In this document: positions 30,901-41,100 of the stretch, piece after piece
Layout of the letters: each line of letters opens with the position of its first letter
How positions within the stretch are numbered: position 1 is the first letter of the stretch
Assembly (NCBI GenBank): GCA_949358305.1
Contig: OX442314.1
Coordinates: 44,400,581-44,464,580 of the forward strand
DNA length: 64,000 bases
Direction: 5' to 3'
Origin: Strigamia acuminata
Lineage: Eukaryota; Arthropoda; Chilopoda; Geophilomorpha; Linotaeniidae
Notes under the pieces: generated by a model
Databases searched by the model: none
The model's input: only the letters and a program-made list of their open reading frames with translations
Told to the model about the DNA's origin: nothing
Position numbers and translations under genes: made by a program

Positions 30901-32109
30901 GTCCATGGTGGTTACCCAATTAAATGGAGCCAGCTCCCGGAGAATCGCTTCGATGGAGGGCATCTGTATCGGATCTATCACCGTTATAGCATTGAGCGGG
31001 CGGTAGTCGATACACAAGCGAGGCTCGGAGCCGGGTCGCATTACTAGGACGATCCTCATCGCGTATTCGCCCAATGCTTCTGTGACGATGCCTTTGTCGA
31101 GCATGTCTTGACACATCTGGGTCACTATATCCCGTTTTTGGGGATTCATCCCCTTGTATGGCACGCGAATTGGTTTGTCCGTCGTCAGTTCGATCTCGTG
31201 TACGGCTTCGGTCGTCCTTCCGGGCGTTTTGGTGAGGATCCGCTCGTGCTTACGAAGTATTCGTCTCAGCAATGATGCCTCGTTGACTTGCAGAGCGGCT
31301 TCCTCGACCAACGTGTCCACCATGTTGCTTCTTTGCAGTTCCAGAGCGAAGGCTACGAAATCGTAGTCCTGTACGAATTTTCGCAGTCCTCTCTCGTATT
31401 CCTCCTTCTCTTGGGCCTCGTCCAGTAATTTTTGGGGTACTACTGGAATGGGCCTTTCACCTTCGGGGCTTATCCAATTCCACGATCTCGTTATCGGATT
31501 TGGCTGTATTTTTAGTTTAGCCATGATGTCGATTCCGAGGAGGAACACCTTGTCGTGGGATGGCAGCACCAAGAAGGGGTGGGATAGGTTCCCTCCCCTC
31601 CAATCGATGGTGATTTTTATTACGCCCCTTGGCTTTACATAGCCATTAGCCGTGAGTAATTCCACATTCTCATTGACTTTCATCATTTTGTCTTCGATGT
31701 CTAGGCTCTCGACTAGATCTTCGGATATGAAAGAACGATCCGCTCCGGAATCCAGTAGTCCCAGTAACTTTTGGTTTTCAATGGTCACTGGTAACATACA
31801 GAGTGTCTCGCAATGTGACTTTGAGACGTTGCAGTGGAATACTCGCAATTTCTGCGGTACGACTTCCAAGTCAAACGGGAGTTCGGCCCAACTATCGTCT
31901 GTCTTGGCCTCAGTTCTCACTTGCATGCCCCTCAGTATCACTTTTCCTTCCTTTTCTGGTGCGGATTGGGCTCGGTCTTTGATCTGCGCATCAAGTATGG
32001 CGTGACCGGCAGGTCCGGTATGGAATTTCTTTTTCCTTGTTATTTCCTCGGCTTTCGCAGACGAAGTCAATTCTATTTCTTCGACGACGCCTGCGCTTGG
32101 CAGTTTTTT
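27967..32109 (-). CDS. Gypsy Pol polyprotein (frameshift product), intact
   Basis: The frame is reached from gag by a minus-one shift. Numbering here starts at 32070, from which 1367 codons are open. Domains in order: aspartic protease with DSGA (107-110), reverse transcriptase (about 300-500) with YLDD at 452-455, RNase H with D601, a linker, integrase HHCC zinc region (H907-C944), and integrase core D971, D1030, E1065 (a DD35E spacing). An acidic C-terminal tail ends in a basic patch. RT before integrase defines Gypsy. No chromodomain is seen. There is no internal stop and all checked catalytic residues are present. Confidence 0.95.
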   Translation of the reverse strand, partial: KKLPSAGVVEEIELTSSAKAEEITRKKKFHTGPAGHAILDAQIKDRAQSAPEKEGKVILRGMQVRTEAKTDDSWAELPFDLEVVPQKLRVFHCNVSKSHCETLCMLPVTIENQKLLGLLDSGADRSFISEDLVESLDIEDKMMKVNENVELLTANGYVKPRGVIKITIDWRGGNLSHPFLVLPSHDKVFLLGIDIMAKLKIQPNPITRSWNWISPEGERPIPVVPQKLLDEAQEKEEYERGLRKFVQDYDFVAFALELQRSNMVDTLVEEAALQVNEASLLRRILRKHERILTKTPGRTTEAVHEIELTTDKPIRVPYKGMNPQKRDIVTQMCQDMLDKGIVTEALGEYAMRIVLVMRPGSEPRLCIDYRPLNAITVIDPIQMPSIEAILRELAPFNWVTTMDLSKGYWQVELRPEDKLKTAFYSPIGRLMFNVMPFGLVNAPSTFQKLIESVLGDMLHDFVWAYLDDIIIASDTFEEHIEHIDRVVSRLAKAGLHVHPGKSKFCRKELAFLGYRIGVEGIAIDPEKVRAINGFPAPEDIKGVQRFMGMINFFGRLLPNLAEVAAPVTDLLRTDREFAWTAECEAAFNAIKQMLADVDKMPLPDLNRPFVLHTDASRVGLGAALLQKHTYNGVEQEVPCMFISRKIQGAEKNYTATELECLAVIWAVRKFRDYLEYTNFEVQTDHQALSWLMKLKEPSGRLARWQLELMACDITITYRPGKFNQVADALSRAPASDPHGPDDDGEDDSRLLYCPTPRRIWRLRKANELPVMEPADRTFCGFWTRTYQPAGATDAKTEAAPPVVQEAPKTLLRAFTATIEKKTQYAPPTRLEFIEHQATDAKCQIMTRFLEKGEYPVDMTNPHRRKQFAKEATSYLIDDGLLLKYHPTFQDDLSGAGNAIKVVVPVSLHTRLLWLMHGHPLASHAGIARTLYRVKQIFFWPGARQKITKFIRHCSRCQACRPRDKVARNTMSLGPYAPFDCWSVDLMGPKPTTSNRNMYILVIMDVATRWPELYALAKPSAENIAECLYDVALRFGFPRKLISDNGPQFRSKIYKEFCKKFKMEISNTSTYNPQTNPVERLNKDVKYALTVFTDVHNRWDEYLREIAFSIRSTVSRTRDFSPAFLNFARELRMPWDPRVAEAVNVLDPANPHEYVCRLEQTISDTYQHLMTHIFDLRERVAEKEGDLDFTNFKVNDLVWKETHILSNAARGIAAGLADKRDGPYVIVAEHGGNAYQLRRLTDNKNFQSINGRELKPYLPEFRQEIWLEGQTHSGQGGTVVDTFQNNNEIGEGADEDDEFFDAESQPAEAPNQAEQTVSEREEAEENTSEKEKTKLKEVNNTATSEMSDQVGADTTREQKRNLRPRKSKNPFIQDGKITGRN

Positions 32110-35100
32110 GCCAGGGCGATATTTAACTCTGCCATCATCTTCATCATAGTTTGTGTCTCGCTAGTGACTTTGGCCCTTTTTTCGCATTTGTCGGAATAAT
32201 GGCCGTATTCCCCACAGCTGTAGCATTTAATATTGCTTTTGTCGCCCGTGGGTGTGAAACCCGGTTTTTTCGGGACGAATGCTGTTGGGAACCGTCTTTT
32301 TAGGCCCGGCGCCCCTATTTCCTTGGTGGCTCGGGCGTGGGCTCTGAATTGGGTGATGGCTAGCGCTCGGTGCGCGTGATGAAGGTACGGGCCTTGGTCG
32401 TCGCACCCCGTCGATAAGTTTTCGAGGTGCTCGTGCAGGTCGTCTTCATCGCTTGATTCCTCTGTCGGCTCGGCGACCGCCGCGGGAGGTGACACTTCTT
32501 CTGCTTTTGCCGAGGTGGCTAAGTCAGTCGAGGTCACCTGCATCGCTGTAGTCGTCGGAGCTTTCTTTGGGGCAGCAATCGGGTTGCTTGGGAGCGTGAC
32601 ACCGGTTTTTGGTGTCAACGTCCGTCCCGAAGATGCCTCAGTGAGGCTCATTATGCCGCTGAGGTATTCGCTCGGCCTCATTAATTTCTCGGAAGCTTTA
32701 TGGCGTTCGGCGCTGGTTATCAGTCGCTTTTCGTGGGCTTCCGCCTCTTCGGGTGGCAGCGAGGCGTAGTACCTTTGTTCTATCTCCAGCGTATTGGTTA
32801 GGAGATAATTACTGACATCCCGATAGTCGCCAGTGCGGGGAGCACGCATGTCCAGCAATATTCGTTGTGAATGTGCTGACAATCCCCCATAGAAAATCAT
32901 CGTAAACCCGGCAGGGTTAATTTCGTACGGTGCTCGGGCGAAGAGTAATTTCGCTCGGGCGTCATAATCGGCGAGTGTTTCACCTGGGGCTTGACGTAGG
33001 CTACGCAACTTGTTGCTTATTTCGTCGGGCGTCTCGCCGTATCGAAGGTCGAAACGGACGAGAAAATCGTCCCAGGTCGGATTTTTCAGTCCTTGGTACC
33101 ACTCGCGGGCTGATCCAGTGGTTAGTTCCACTAGACCGTGCGTAAGCATATCGGCGACGGTCGCCTTTGTAGCTTTCTTGATTCTCATGACTTCGTCGAG
33201 GAAGCGGTCTCCCGCTTTCCATGAACCGTCGAATCGCGTTTGTACGTAGTGCTGCCAGCGGATGTTGCCCGTGGCTTCGGCCGCTGGCTCGTTACGCACG
33301 CCATATTTGCGTTTGACCCTTTCACCGGCGCGGTTATGTTCATCTCCGGGGTGGCCCAAGTCGATTCCTTCCTTTCGGAAAGAGTTCAATAAGGCACGAC
33401 CCAGTTCAGCCATTGTATATTGTCGGCCGGCAGAGTCTTGGAAATTCCCCTCCTGCATGGAAGGGCGAGAGCTGTGCGAAGATCGGTTGGAGGCATTCGG
33501 TCGGTCCGAATGGTGCTGGTTGCTGCCGCGGCTCTCTCGGTGCGGTCCGGATGACGGTCGACTTTGGTCGTCGTCGTCCGATGAATCAGAGGGGTCGGAA
33601 GGGTCGCCTTGTGGGTGATCTCTTGGTCCCTTCGGGGGGACTTCTTCGCCATCCCGTGATTTCTTCGAGCCTCCGGAGGGCGGCGGCTCCTTTTCGTCGC
33701 TGCTCCCGCAAAAAGAATACCACTTATTCTCTTCGCTTCCTGGGCGCTCGCGGTCCTTATTCGCGTTCTTTTTGTTAAGCAACGCGTCGATTGCGGCGCT
33801 TCTTTCGGATCGTTTCGAGGGGTTACGGTTTCTGGATTTTTTATCCGGTTGGTCGTCATCCTGCGACTTCCTCTTTTTTGTTTCGGCTTCGGAGCCACCG
33901 GTGGGCTCTTTGTCCGCCTTTGGATCCTCCTTTTTACTCCTCTCTGAAACGTCCTGCTCGTACTCTCTTTGGAATTTCTCCGCTTCCTTTTCCCAGTTTT
34001 CGGCTTCCCATCGTTTTTGCTCGTCAATTATCGCTTTTTTCTTAGCTTGGTACTCGTCGGTCCATCTGTACCGCTCCCATTCTTCGTGCTGTTCAAGAAG
34101 TTGCTCCTTTTCTCTCCTTGCTCTTGCGGCTTTCATCCTTTCGTGGTATTGCTCTTCCCACTTTTGGTGTTGCCGCTGAGCTTCTTCTCTTAGTTTCTGC
34201 AATTTCTCGGCTTTTCGTTGGGCTAGGAGGGCTCGGAATTGGTCTTCGTAGTCTTGGGCCTCTCTGTGCCTTCCTTCTACGGTATTATTCCATTCTCTTC
34301 GTATTTTTGCTTCCTGCTCTTCTCTTATTTCTTGCACCATTTCTTCCGTTCTCTCCATGGTTCTTTTTTCCCGCTGTAGTCGTTCCTCTTCCTCGTTCCA
34401 AAGTTCTCTCCTTTCAGCGCTCACTCTACGCTGACGATTTATCGTTTCCTGCCTCGATTCTTCTCGGGCTTTCTCCCGAGATTCGTGAAGGGCTTTGTGA
34501 GGATCGGGCACGAAGTTACCTACGTCACTCGGCGTTTCTTGCGCTACAGGCGTCTCCGGCGCTGGTCTTGCGACTGGCGTCGGGGCCTGTGCTGCGCAGA
34601 TCGCTTTAGTGAGTATAGTAATCGAGTCCCAAACTGACGTTCCCGGCGGAATATCGGTTACTGCTTTCAGTCGGGCTGCCTGTTGCGATAGGTGAATTAA
34701 GTGGGCTACCTCGGGGGAAACAGGGGCAGGTCTCGCCGAGGCACGGGAGGCCATCGGGGTCCCGCTCGTGTTTCTCGCCGGAGTTTCATTTAGGGGGGCC
34801 GAATGGTGGCTTTGTGCTGGTGATGGGTTGTTGTCGACTGTGGTTGTTCGCCTCGGAGTTTCCGTCTTCTCCTCGGCTACCAGTATCGGCACTCGTCCTG
34901 TTGTTGTATCGCGAATTTCTTCTTGATTTTCTAGGACTTCCGTATCGGTGTCTTCGACAAAGGGCATATCTGAGGAGAGCGGCTCTCGCTCGGGCTCGGT
35001 TAGGGCCTCGAGCGAAGCAGCTGCTTCCTCTTTCTGCGCCTTTGCTTTCCTCCGATTCGCTCGGGCTTTCGCCTTCGCGGATTGTTCGGGGACTGGGCCG

Positions 35101-35192
35101 CCCGACCTTAAGTTATAGTCGGAGGTCCGTTTTCCCTTTTCGAGCATAGGTCGCTTATTATCAGACGCGGATTGTTCATCTTGGTCTGACAT
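32073..35192 (-). CDS. Gypsy Gag, 1039 aa
   Basis: It starts at ATG 35192 about 75 bases after the primer site and ends at 32075-32073. Residues 1-230 are charged and Pro/Ala-rich. A very long Glu/Arg/Lys-rich region (about 230-450) has coiled-coil character. A Ser/Asp/Arg-rich linker follows, then a capsid-like retrotransposon-gag domain (about 650-830, with REWYQGLKNPTWDDFLVRF and LPPEE-type helices) and a CCHC zinc knuckle at 990-1003 (CYSCGEYGHYSDKC). The N-terminal coiled coil makes it longer than usual Gypsy Gags. It forms the particle and binds RNA by family role. Confidence 0.9.
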   Translation of the reverse strand: MSDQDEQSASDNKRPMLEKGKRTSDYNLRSGGPVPEQSAKAKARANRRKAKAQKEEAAASLEALTEPEREPLSSDMPFVEDTDTEVLENQEEIRDTTTGRVPILVAEEKTETPRRTTTVDNNPSPAQSHHSAPLNETPARNTSGTPMASRASARPAPVSPEVAHLIHLSQQAARLKAVTDIPPGTSVWDSITILTKAICAAQAPTPVARPAPETPVAQETPSDVGNFVPDPHKALHESREKAREESRQETINRQRRVSAERRELWNEEEERLQREKRTMERTEEMVQEIREEQEAKIRREWNNTVEGRHREAQDYEDQFRALLAQRKAEKLQKLREEAQRQHQKWEEQYHERMKAARARREKEQLLEQHEEWERYRWTDEYQAKKKAIIDEQKRWEAENWEKEAEKFQREYEQDVSERSKKEDPKADKEPTGGSEAETKKRKSQDDDQPDKKSRNRNPSKRSERSAAIDALLNKKNANKDRERPGSEENKWYSFCGSSDEKEPPPSGGSKKSRDGEEVPPKGPRDHPQGDPSDPSDSSDDDDQSRPSSGPHRESRGSNQHHSDRPNASNRSSHSSRPSMQEGNFQDSAGRQYTMAELGRALLNSFRKEGIDLGHPGDEHNRAGERVKRKYGVRNEPAAEATGNIRWQHYVQTRFDGSWKAGDRFLDEVMRIKKATKATVADMLTHGLVELTTGSAREWYQGLKNPTWDDFLVRFDLRYGETPDEISNKLRSLRQAPGETLADYDARAKLLFARAPYEINPAGFTMIFYGGLSAHSQRILLDMRAPRTGDYRDVSNYLLTNTLEIEQRYYASLPPEEAEAHEKRLITSAERHKASEKLMRPSEYLSGIMSLTEASSGRTLTPKTGVTLPSNPIAAPKKAPTTTAMQVTSTDLATSAKAEEVSPPAAVAEPTEESSDEDDLHEHLENLSTGCDDQGPYLHHAHRALAITQFRAHARATKEIGAPGLKRRFPTAFVPKKPGFTPTGDKSNIKCYSCGEYGHYSDKCEKRAKVTSETQTMMKMMAELNIALAKNCQAQASSKK
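32103..32109 (-). promoter_or_regulatory. Programmed minus-one frameshift site A AAA AAC
   Basis: In the gag frame the codons read GC[A AAA AAC], the canonical X XXY YYZ slippery heptamer. The gag stop is about 30 bases downstream and the pol frame is minus one and open through the site. A downstream stimulatory structure was not assessed. Confidence 0.8.
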
Positions 35193-35267
35193 TTCTTTGA
35201 GTAATTCTTCGATTTGGGTTATTATATTAAATGAGAGATCACAAGTTCAGTTGAGATTTATTTCTAA

Positions 35268-35285
35268 ATCCCGGACAGACCCCCA
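35268..35285 (-). other. Gypsy primer-binding site, tRNA-Pro-like
   Basis: On the minus strand, two bases after the 5' LTR, lies TGGGGGTCTGTCCGGGAT. This matches the well-known tRNA-Pro primer site of murine leukaemia virus at all but a few bases in the middle, so tRNA-Pro or a relative is the likely primer. Confidence 0.65.
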
Positions 35286-35287
35286 CG

Positions 35288-36105
35288 TGTCGCGTCCTAC
35301 CTGGTGATAGGTTTAATGAGCTAACGTGTATTACTTTACCTGTGATTCTACTAAATATGTAAATTACCCAAATGAATACTAAGTATATTTAAATGAACAA
35401 ATAGGTTTATTCAATAGGCGTAAGCCTTAAAATACACTCAGTATAAAACTCGAGTCGACTTGGTCAGAGTCGAACAAAGGATTTCTCAAGATGGCGTCGT
35501 CGGTTCCGCGTGGTCGGCGGAACAAAGGCGGCGTCTCGAGTTGTCGTAAATTCGTCACGGATTCGTCGTTCACGGACGCGGTGGAATGCTCTTTCGAGTC
35601 TTCTATCCGTGCCTGTTGTCTAGGGTTGGTTTTTAGCGTCGCAAGGCTCCGTCCAGAAACTGGGAGTTTCTTACAGGGCACTCGGACACTTCGCAATGGA
35701 AATAATCGTGGGTCGATTATTTCGTGTGAATCCACAAGGGTTATTTTCCTGCTTTCGCGGGGAAATAACACACAGTGTAAATTCGTGAGAGTTACAGTTG
35801 CACTGGAATCAGCGGTCCTCTATCAATCCTAACTTTTGGTGGAGTTGGCCTGACGGTGAGGTAGTTGCTGTGTTCTTGGTGTCGTTTGTGTAAGTTCTGC
35901 TTGTAGGGCGCGAAACTCTACCTGATATAGGCCAGGGTGAGGGGCCTGGCTCGGCCAATGGGGGCCGTCCACGCATCACCTCACCCCCTCGGGGCACGCG
36001 CTTCCCAGGGGGGGAAGGCGGAGCCAACGCGAGGGAACTGACCTTTCCTAGTGACTCATGCGGATGGCGTCCACTGGAGGGACGACCACCCGCGGGGTCA
36101 CCACA
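35288..36105 (-). repeat. Gypsy 5' LTR
   Basis: 818 bp copy of 23249-24066. In element orientation it begins TGTGGTGACC. Presumed promoter of the element. Confidence 0.95.
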
Positions 36106-36109
36106 GGGT

Positions 36110-36673
36110 CTAGACAGCGCGAGTGTTCTTTACCTTGCTGGACCCCTCAGGTATCAGCAACTACCGCTTACCCAAGAATCTGCGTTATTAGTCACCGTCA
36201 ATATTCAAAATGGGCTAATGTAGGTTACGAGGCTCCCATTTGGAATTTTCCAAAGGGTTGTGTGTGGGTTGTTTGGTGGCCTGGATGGCATTTTGGTATA
36301 TTAAGACGACATTCTGATCACGACTCCGACACTGGATACCCATTAAATATTTCACCATTAAACAGGTCTTTGACCAATTACTAGAATCGGGTCTTACACT
36401 TAGCTTGCCTCTCCAGTATTTGCGACATATATCGTTGGAGCGAGGCATCTTGCCGTCACCGGCATAGATAACCGTCATCCAGCATCTTCCCTCCCCCCTC
36501 CAGGAATTTGACCATCTTGAAATCATTTCTGGGCATGGTCACATAAGCTTATTATTACGCAGCTTTCATGCCTCGCATAGCTAGCCTGCTGTATACCCTC
36601 CTGCAGCAACAAGAGCAGTGGACATGGACCATGCCCCAGCAGACAGCATTCCAGGTCATTCGACTTATATTGG
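36110..36673 (+). pseudogene. Old Gypsy RT relic, right part
   Basis: This continues the 22690-23248 relic. Across frames it reads DSASVFFT, then YQQLPLTQESALLVTVNIQNG and VTRLPFGI (the RT core before the YxDD box), and further on SLLYTLLQQQEQWTWTMPQQTAF, the connection between RT and RNase H. Several stops and shifts are present. It ends where the R1 element begins. Confidence 0.7.
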
Positions 36674-37414
36674 TGGGACTGGTATGGGCTTCGCCAAGAT
36701 AACCTGGGGACTGGTTATCCTGGTTTGGGACGCTTACTCACGTAAATAATGACAAGAGATTCCATATTGTTGGTTGTTGGCCTTTAATACGTTTGTCTAG
36801 GGGTTGGAGAATGCCGTCACCCACGTACCACCCATGCAGCTGCTCTTAGAGGCTGCCAGCAGGCACATCACCATACTACTGAGCATCACAGTGGTGAATG
36901 GTAAGGAGAACAGAGTCAGCATCGAGCACGGTTGCCCTTGCTGGCATCAGGACCTTAACACGTTTCTCTGTACGGGGGCCACGATCTCTTTGCGTGACCG
37001 TCACGGTCTGTAACCGTCTCTCCTCTCCAAACTAATTCTAAATTCTCGTCTTCATTCCCGGAAAAGAAAACCATCAGCAATGACAGCGAGCGGAAGTTCT
37101 CTTCGTAGCTGGTAATTCAACTCTATTGGAGTTTAGAGAGTTGGATTAAACTTGTAGGACTTTTGGCGGAAATCGATAGAACTGGCTTTTTTAAATTCAG
37201 GCAGGCAAATTCATTAGCTTTACTTGTTTTATATTTTTAAAAACTTATTTCCTTTCAGATGTTTAAATTGCCACCGAGTTATAACAGTAGATGATCACCT
37301 GCCAGCCCATTACGACCTCTCAAGAATGCCATAAGCCAATGTTCCTGTGGAGAGGTTATAGGCCACCTAAGTTATTTTAGTTTTATACTTTTTTATTTTT
37401 AGATTGATCTTAAA

Positions 37415-37680
37415 AATCCACGTAAGAATCACTAGTAAAGACGTAGATGTGGAAGGAGAATCATCCATAGGACCCCTAGAAATGGATCTGGAACCAACTG
37501 AACCAATCATCGCTAAACCGAGTACTTCATTTCCCAAGGCAGTGTGTGATACTTTATCAAAGAAATCATCACTCAAGAAGCCAGCAAAACCTAAAATTTT
37601 GTTGTTCACGTCATTCGTTCCTCCGTAAAGATTGACGAAAATAGCAACTGCCAAGGCCGAGATTGCGCACTCTTTCCCAA
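37415..37680 (+). pseudogene. R1-encoded ORF, copy 1, cut by BEL-1
   Basis: It encodes the same Lys/Ser/Pro-rich protein as 60947-61379 (LEPTEPIIAKPSTSFPKAVCD, KKSSLKKPAKPKILL). It is broken by an in-frame TAA at about 37626-37628 where copy 2 has a sense codon, and is then interrupted by BEL-1 at 37681. The coding continues at 43692-43873 with MMKEAARSVGEK and CDRLAIHHGM. No known domain is recognised. Confidence 0.45.
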
Positions 37681-38182
37681 TGTTGAATCCAACACACTGC
37701 AAGCTTCGAAAAAGCAATCGATCGGTTTAAATAATGCAAGAGAGTCGCCTCTTGCAAATCCACTGGTTTCAATTGTTCAAAATCTTATTCGGGTTTGTCG
37801 CAACTCGAAGAATGTAAAGTTTCACGGCAAAAAACTCACGCGGACACACGTTAGCTGGTTGCAAAAATTACACTGATTTTATTTCTCAAGTTTAAGACAA
37901 AGAAAAGGTTAAAACAATACATTTGATTCCATTCGCCAATATATCGAATGACATCACAAAAAGGAGGTGTCAAAAAGGATTAAGGTTTATATCAAAACGA
38001 ATGTGGGTCAAATACAAAAAGTAGGTCAGATTTCTTAAATTCCAATCAAAAAGTCAAACACTAAAGCAAAGAATCAATTATTAATTAAAACACGAACAAA
38101 TAATTAAAAGACTAAAACAATTTCCACAAATTAACAAAAACAACATTTTTGTAAAAACACTTTCAAATTCTCAATTTTCACA
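37681..38182 (-). repeat. BEL-1 3' LTR
   Basis: 502 bp; in element orientation TGTGAAAATTGAG...GGATTCAACA. The gag-pol stop codon lies 12 bases inside it. Confidence 0.95.
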
Positions 38183-41100
38183 TTGGGCCCCGTTGAGCTC
38201 GTTCTCAACTATCTCCTCGTGGGACTCTAAGACACACAGTCTCTGAATTGGGCGTTTCAATCGCTTTCCTGTGGCCAAACGAATTTCACAAGACCTCACT
38301 TTTCCATCTCTTCCTGGAAACACATCGACCACCTGTCCCATTAGCCAAACCGAACGAGGCTGATTCTCGTCTTGAATAAGAACTACATCATCTTTATGCA
38401 ATTCTTTTTTCTCACGTGCGGTCTTGAAAACTCTCAATTCAGTCAAATACTCCTTCCGCCATCTGGACCAGAATTGTTTAATCAACTTCTCTCGTAGCTT
38501 CCATCGTTTCAACAATTCCACGGAATGAGACAGCAGTTCTCGGGTGTTGTGGTGGTGAGTCCCTGGGAGAGTTACTTGGCGTTTCCCGACCAAAAAATGA
38601 GAAGGTGTTAACGGTTCCCTCTCGTTGGCGTCTCCGTAAACGTAGGATATTGGCCTCGAATTGATCATGGCTTCAACTTCACATAGCGCTGTAACCAACT
38701 CTTCAAATGTCAACACTCTTTTTCCCAAAATTTTCTTTAAACAAGTCTTCACTGATTGAACCATTCGCTCCCAGAATCCTCCCCACCACGCCGCTCGTTC
38801 TACTATAAATTTCCATTCTACACATTTGGTCACCAAAAAATTGTTCAGTTCTCCGGTTTGAATGCCACTCAACAATACACGTAAGTCAGCATCTGCCCAC
38901 TTAAAAGTTTTAGCATTATCAGAGTATATTACCGTTGGAACTCCTCTCCTCGCAAAAAATCGACGTAATGCCATGATGAAATCTTCGGTGTTCATGGTTG
39001 TTGCCAACTCGAGATGTATCAATCGTGTCACCGCACACGTGAAGACAATGATGTAACATTTCTGTCCCGCTCTCTGGTACAAGGGTCCGGCAAAGTCTAT
39101 TCCCACTACCTCGAATGGATCTGCCTTCTTCGTCCTGTCCAGAGGCAACGGAGCTTCTTGTTGCTGCATCAACCTTCCCTGTACGCGTCTGCAAATGAAA
39201 CAATCTTTGATTACTCGTTTGACAAAACTTCTTGCACGTGGAATCCAATATTTGGTCCTAATCTCGGCCAATGTATCGCTCAATCCCCCGTGGAACACTT
39301 TTCCATGCGCATGTCGTACGATTAATCCAGTCAAATAATGTTTATCATGCAACACACAAGGTCCATTCGTTTCTTGATTTACTTCACTCCATCTAACTCG
39401 CGTTCGCACTTGCAATAAATCATTATTATTCAAAACACAGTCTACTTGTCCCAATGTTGACATCCGATCTCGTTCACGACCCATTTGAATCGCTTTTCTT
39501 TCTTTGGAATAATGAATTCGTTGTATTTCTCGAATCCAATAGTTCTCTGCTGCTCTCATCTCAGCGATTGTTAAAGATGTCCCATCTCTCGTTTTTTGCC
39601 TCAAGTTGTTGATGAATCGCATCACCCATCCGGTCACTTTCAAAAGTCGAGTCCAGCATCCATAATCGACCGGGTTCAAGATTGACTCTCTACCGTCGTC
39701 GTCGTCGATAATCAGGTTGGTCATCTCGTCCAATTCGTCCTCGTCGTTTTCTGTTGAATTTACGAGTTGTGGCCATTCTTTTTCGGTTTGAATCAGCCAC
39801 GTCGGTCCCGTCCACCAAGTTTGGTCGTCCACCATCTCCTGGGCGTCCAACCCTCGCGTCAGCATGTCCGCTGGATTCTCCTTTCCAGATACGTGCCTCC
39901 ACTCGGCCTCTGGCGCGTTCGCCCGAATCTCTTCAATGCGTCTGTTCACAAAGGGGTCCGTTCGTGCTTTGCTGCTCGTGATCCATGCCAGAGCGATGGT
40001 TGAGTCGGTCCAACAAATCACTCGTTTCACCGACAATCGATTCAATCGCATCGCCAAGCGCGAAGCCAACAATGCACCTAATAACTCCAGTCGTGGAAGT
40101 GTTATTGTTTTCACAGGAGCGATTCTAGATTTAGATAAAATAAAGGAAACAACATTATCACACTCTCCCCTCGTTTTCAAATAAACAACGACTCCATATG
40201 CTAATGGACTGGCATCACAAAATAAATGCAGTTCTGCGCTTGAATTGTCACTTCCCAACCCCATCCATCTTGGCACCTTGACTTGTTTCAAAACGGGAAT
40301 CTGTTCTCTCCAGTCACTCCATTTCTTGGCCTCTTCCGTTGGCAATGTCACATCCCACTCCATTTTTGACTTCCACAAGCTCTGGAAAATTAACTTCCCT
40401 GTTACGGTGAAAGGAGCGCAAAATCCTAATGGATCAAAAACACTAGCCACCACACGAATGACCTGTCGCTTTGTGGCTTCTTCCAACAAATAAAGTTCCA
40501 TCAATTCACTCATTTCTATCGATAACTCATCTTTTTCCAACCCCCACACCAAACCCAAAACTTTCGACGACTTCTTCAGTTGGTTTACTTCTTCCACCAT
40601 GGTCGCTCGTACCAGTTCCGAGTTCGAAATCCATTTGGTCATTTTCATGTTGGCTTCCCCTAACACCTCGGTGACTTCTTGGCAGGTTTTCAACAGCTTT
40701 CGATCGTTCAACTGGCTGTTAATGAAATCATCGACGTAAAACTTATTTATTATTAGTTCTATAGTTTCCTTAAATTGATCACGATATTTTTGTAAATGTT
40801 CACGAATTGTGGCGTTCAGAAGAAAGGGACTGGGCTTAGATCCAAACAACACTCGAGTATAGCGCAAAACTCGTATTTTAATCGGTCCCTCTCCATCCCA
40901 TTCCTCGTGCACCCAAAAAATGCGCAGACAGTCACGATCTCCCACGTACACATCGATTCGGTGAAATGCTTTCTCAATGTCGCCTGTCGCTGCAAAAATA
41001 TACATTCGAAAATCAATCAAAACATTAAGCACTTCGGGTAGCAGATTGGGCCCCGTGAACAAACAGTCATTTAGGGATAATTTTCGAACTCCATGCGAAG

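Larger units (their letters stand above)
23249..36105 (-). mobile_element. Gypsy LTR retrotransposon, complete, 12.9 kb, with extra 3' ORFs
   Basis: LTRs of 818 bp (23249-24066 and 35288-36105) appear identical and are flanked by the 4-bp target duplication GGGT (23245-23248 and 36106-36109). On the minus strand the order is 5' LTR, tRNA-Pro-like primer site, gag, minus-one frameshift, pol, a 1-kb spacer, accessory ORF3a, ORF3b, a GGGAGAGGGACG purine tract and the 3' LTR. The accessory module makes it about twice the length of a simple Gypsy. It inserted into an older Gypsy RT relic. Confidence 0.95.
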
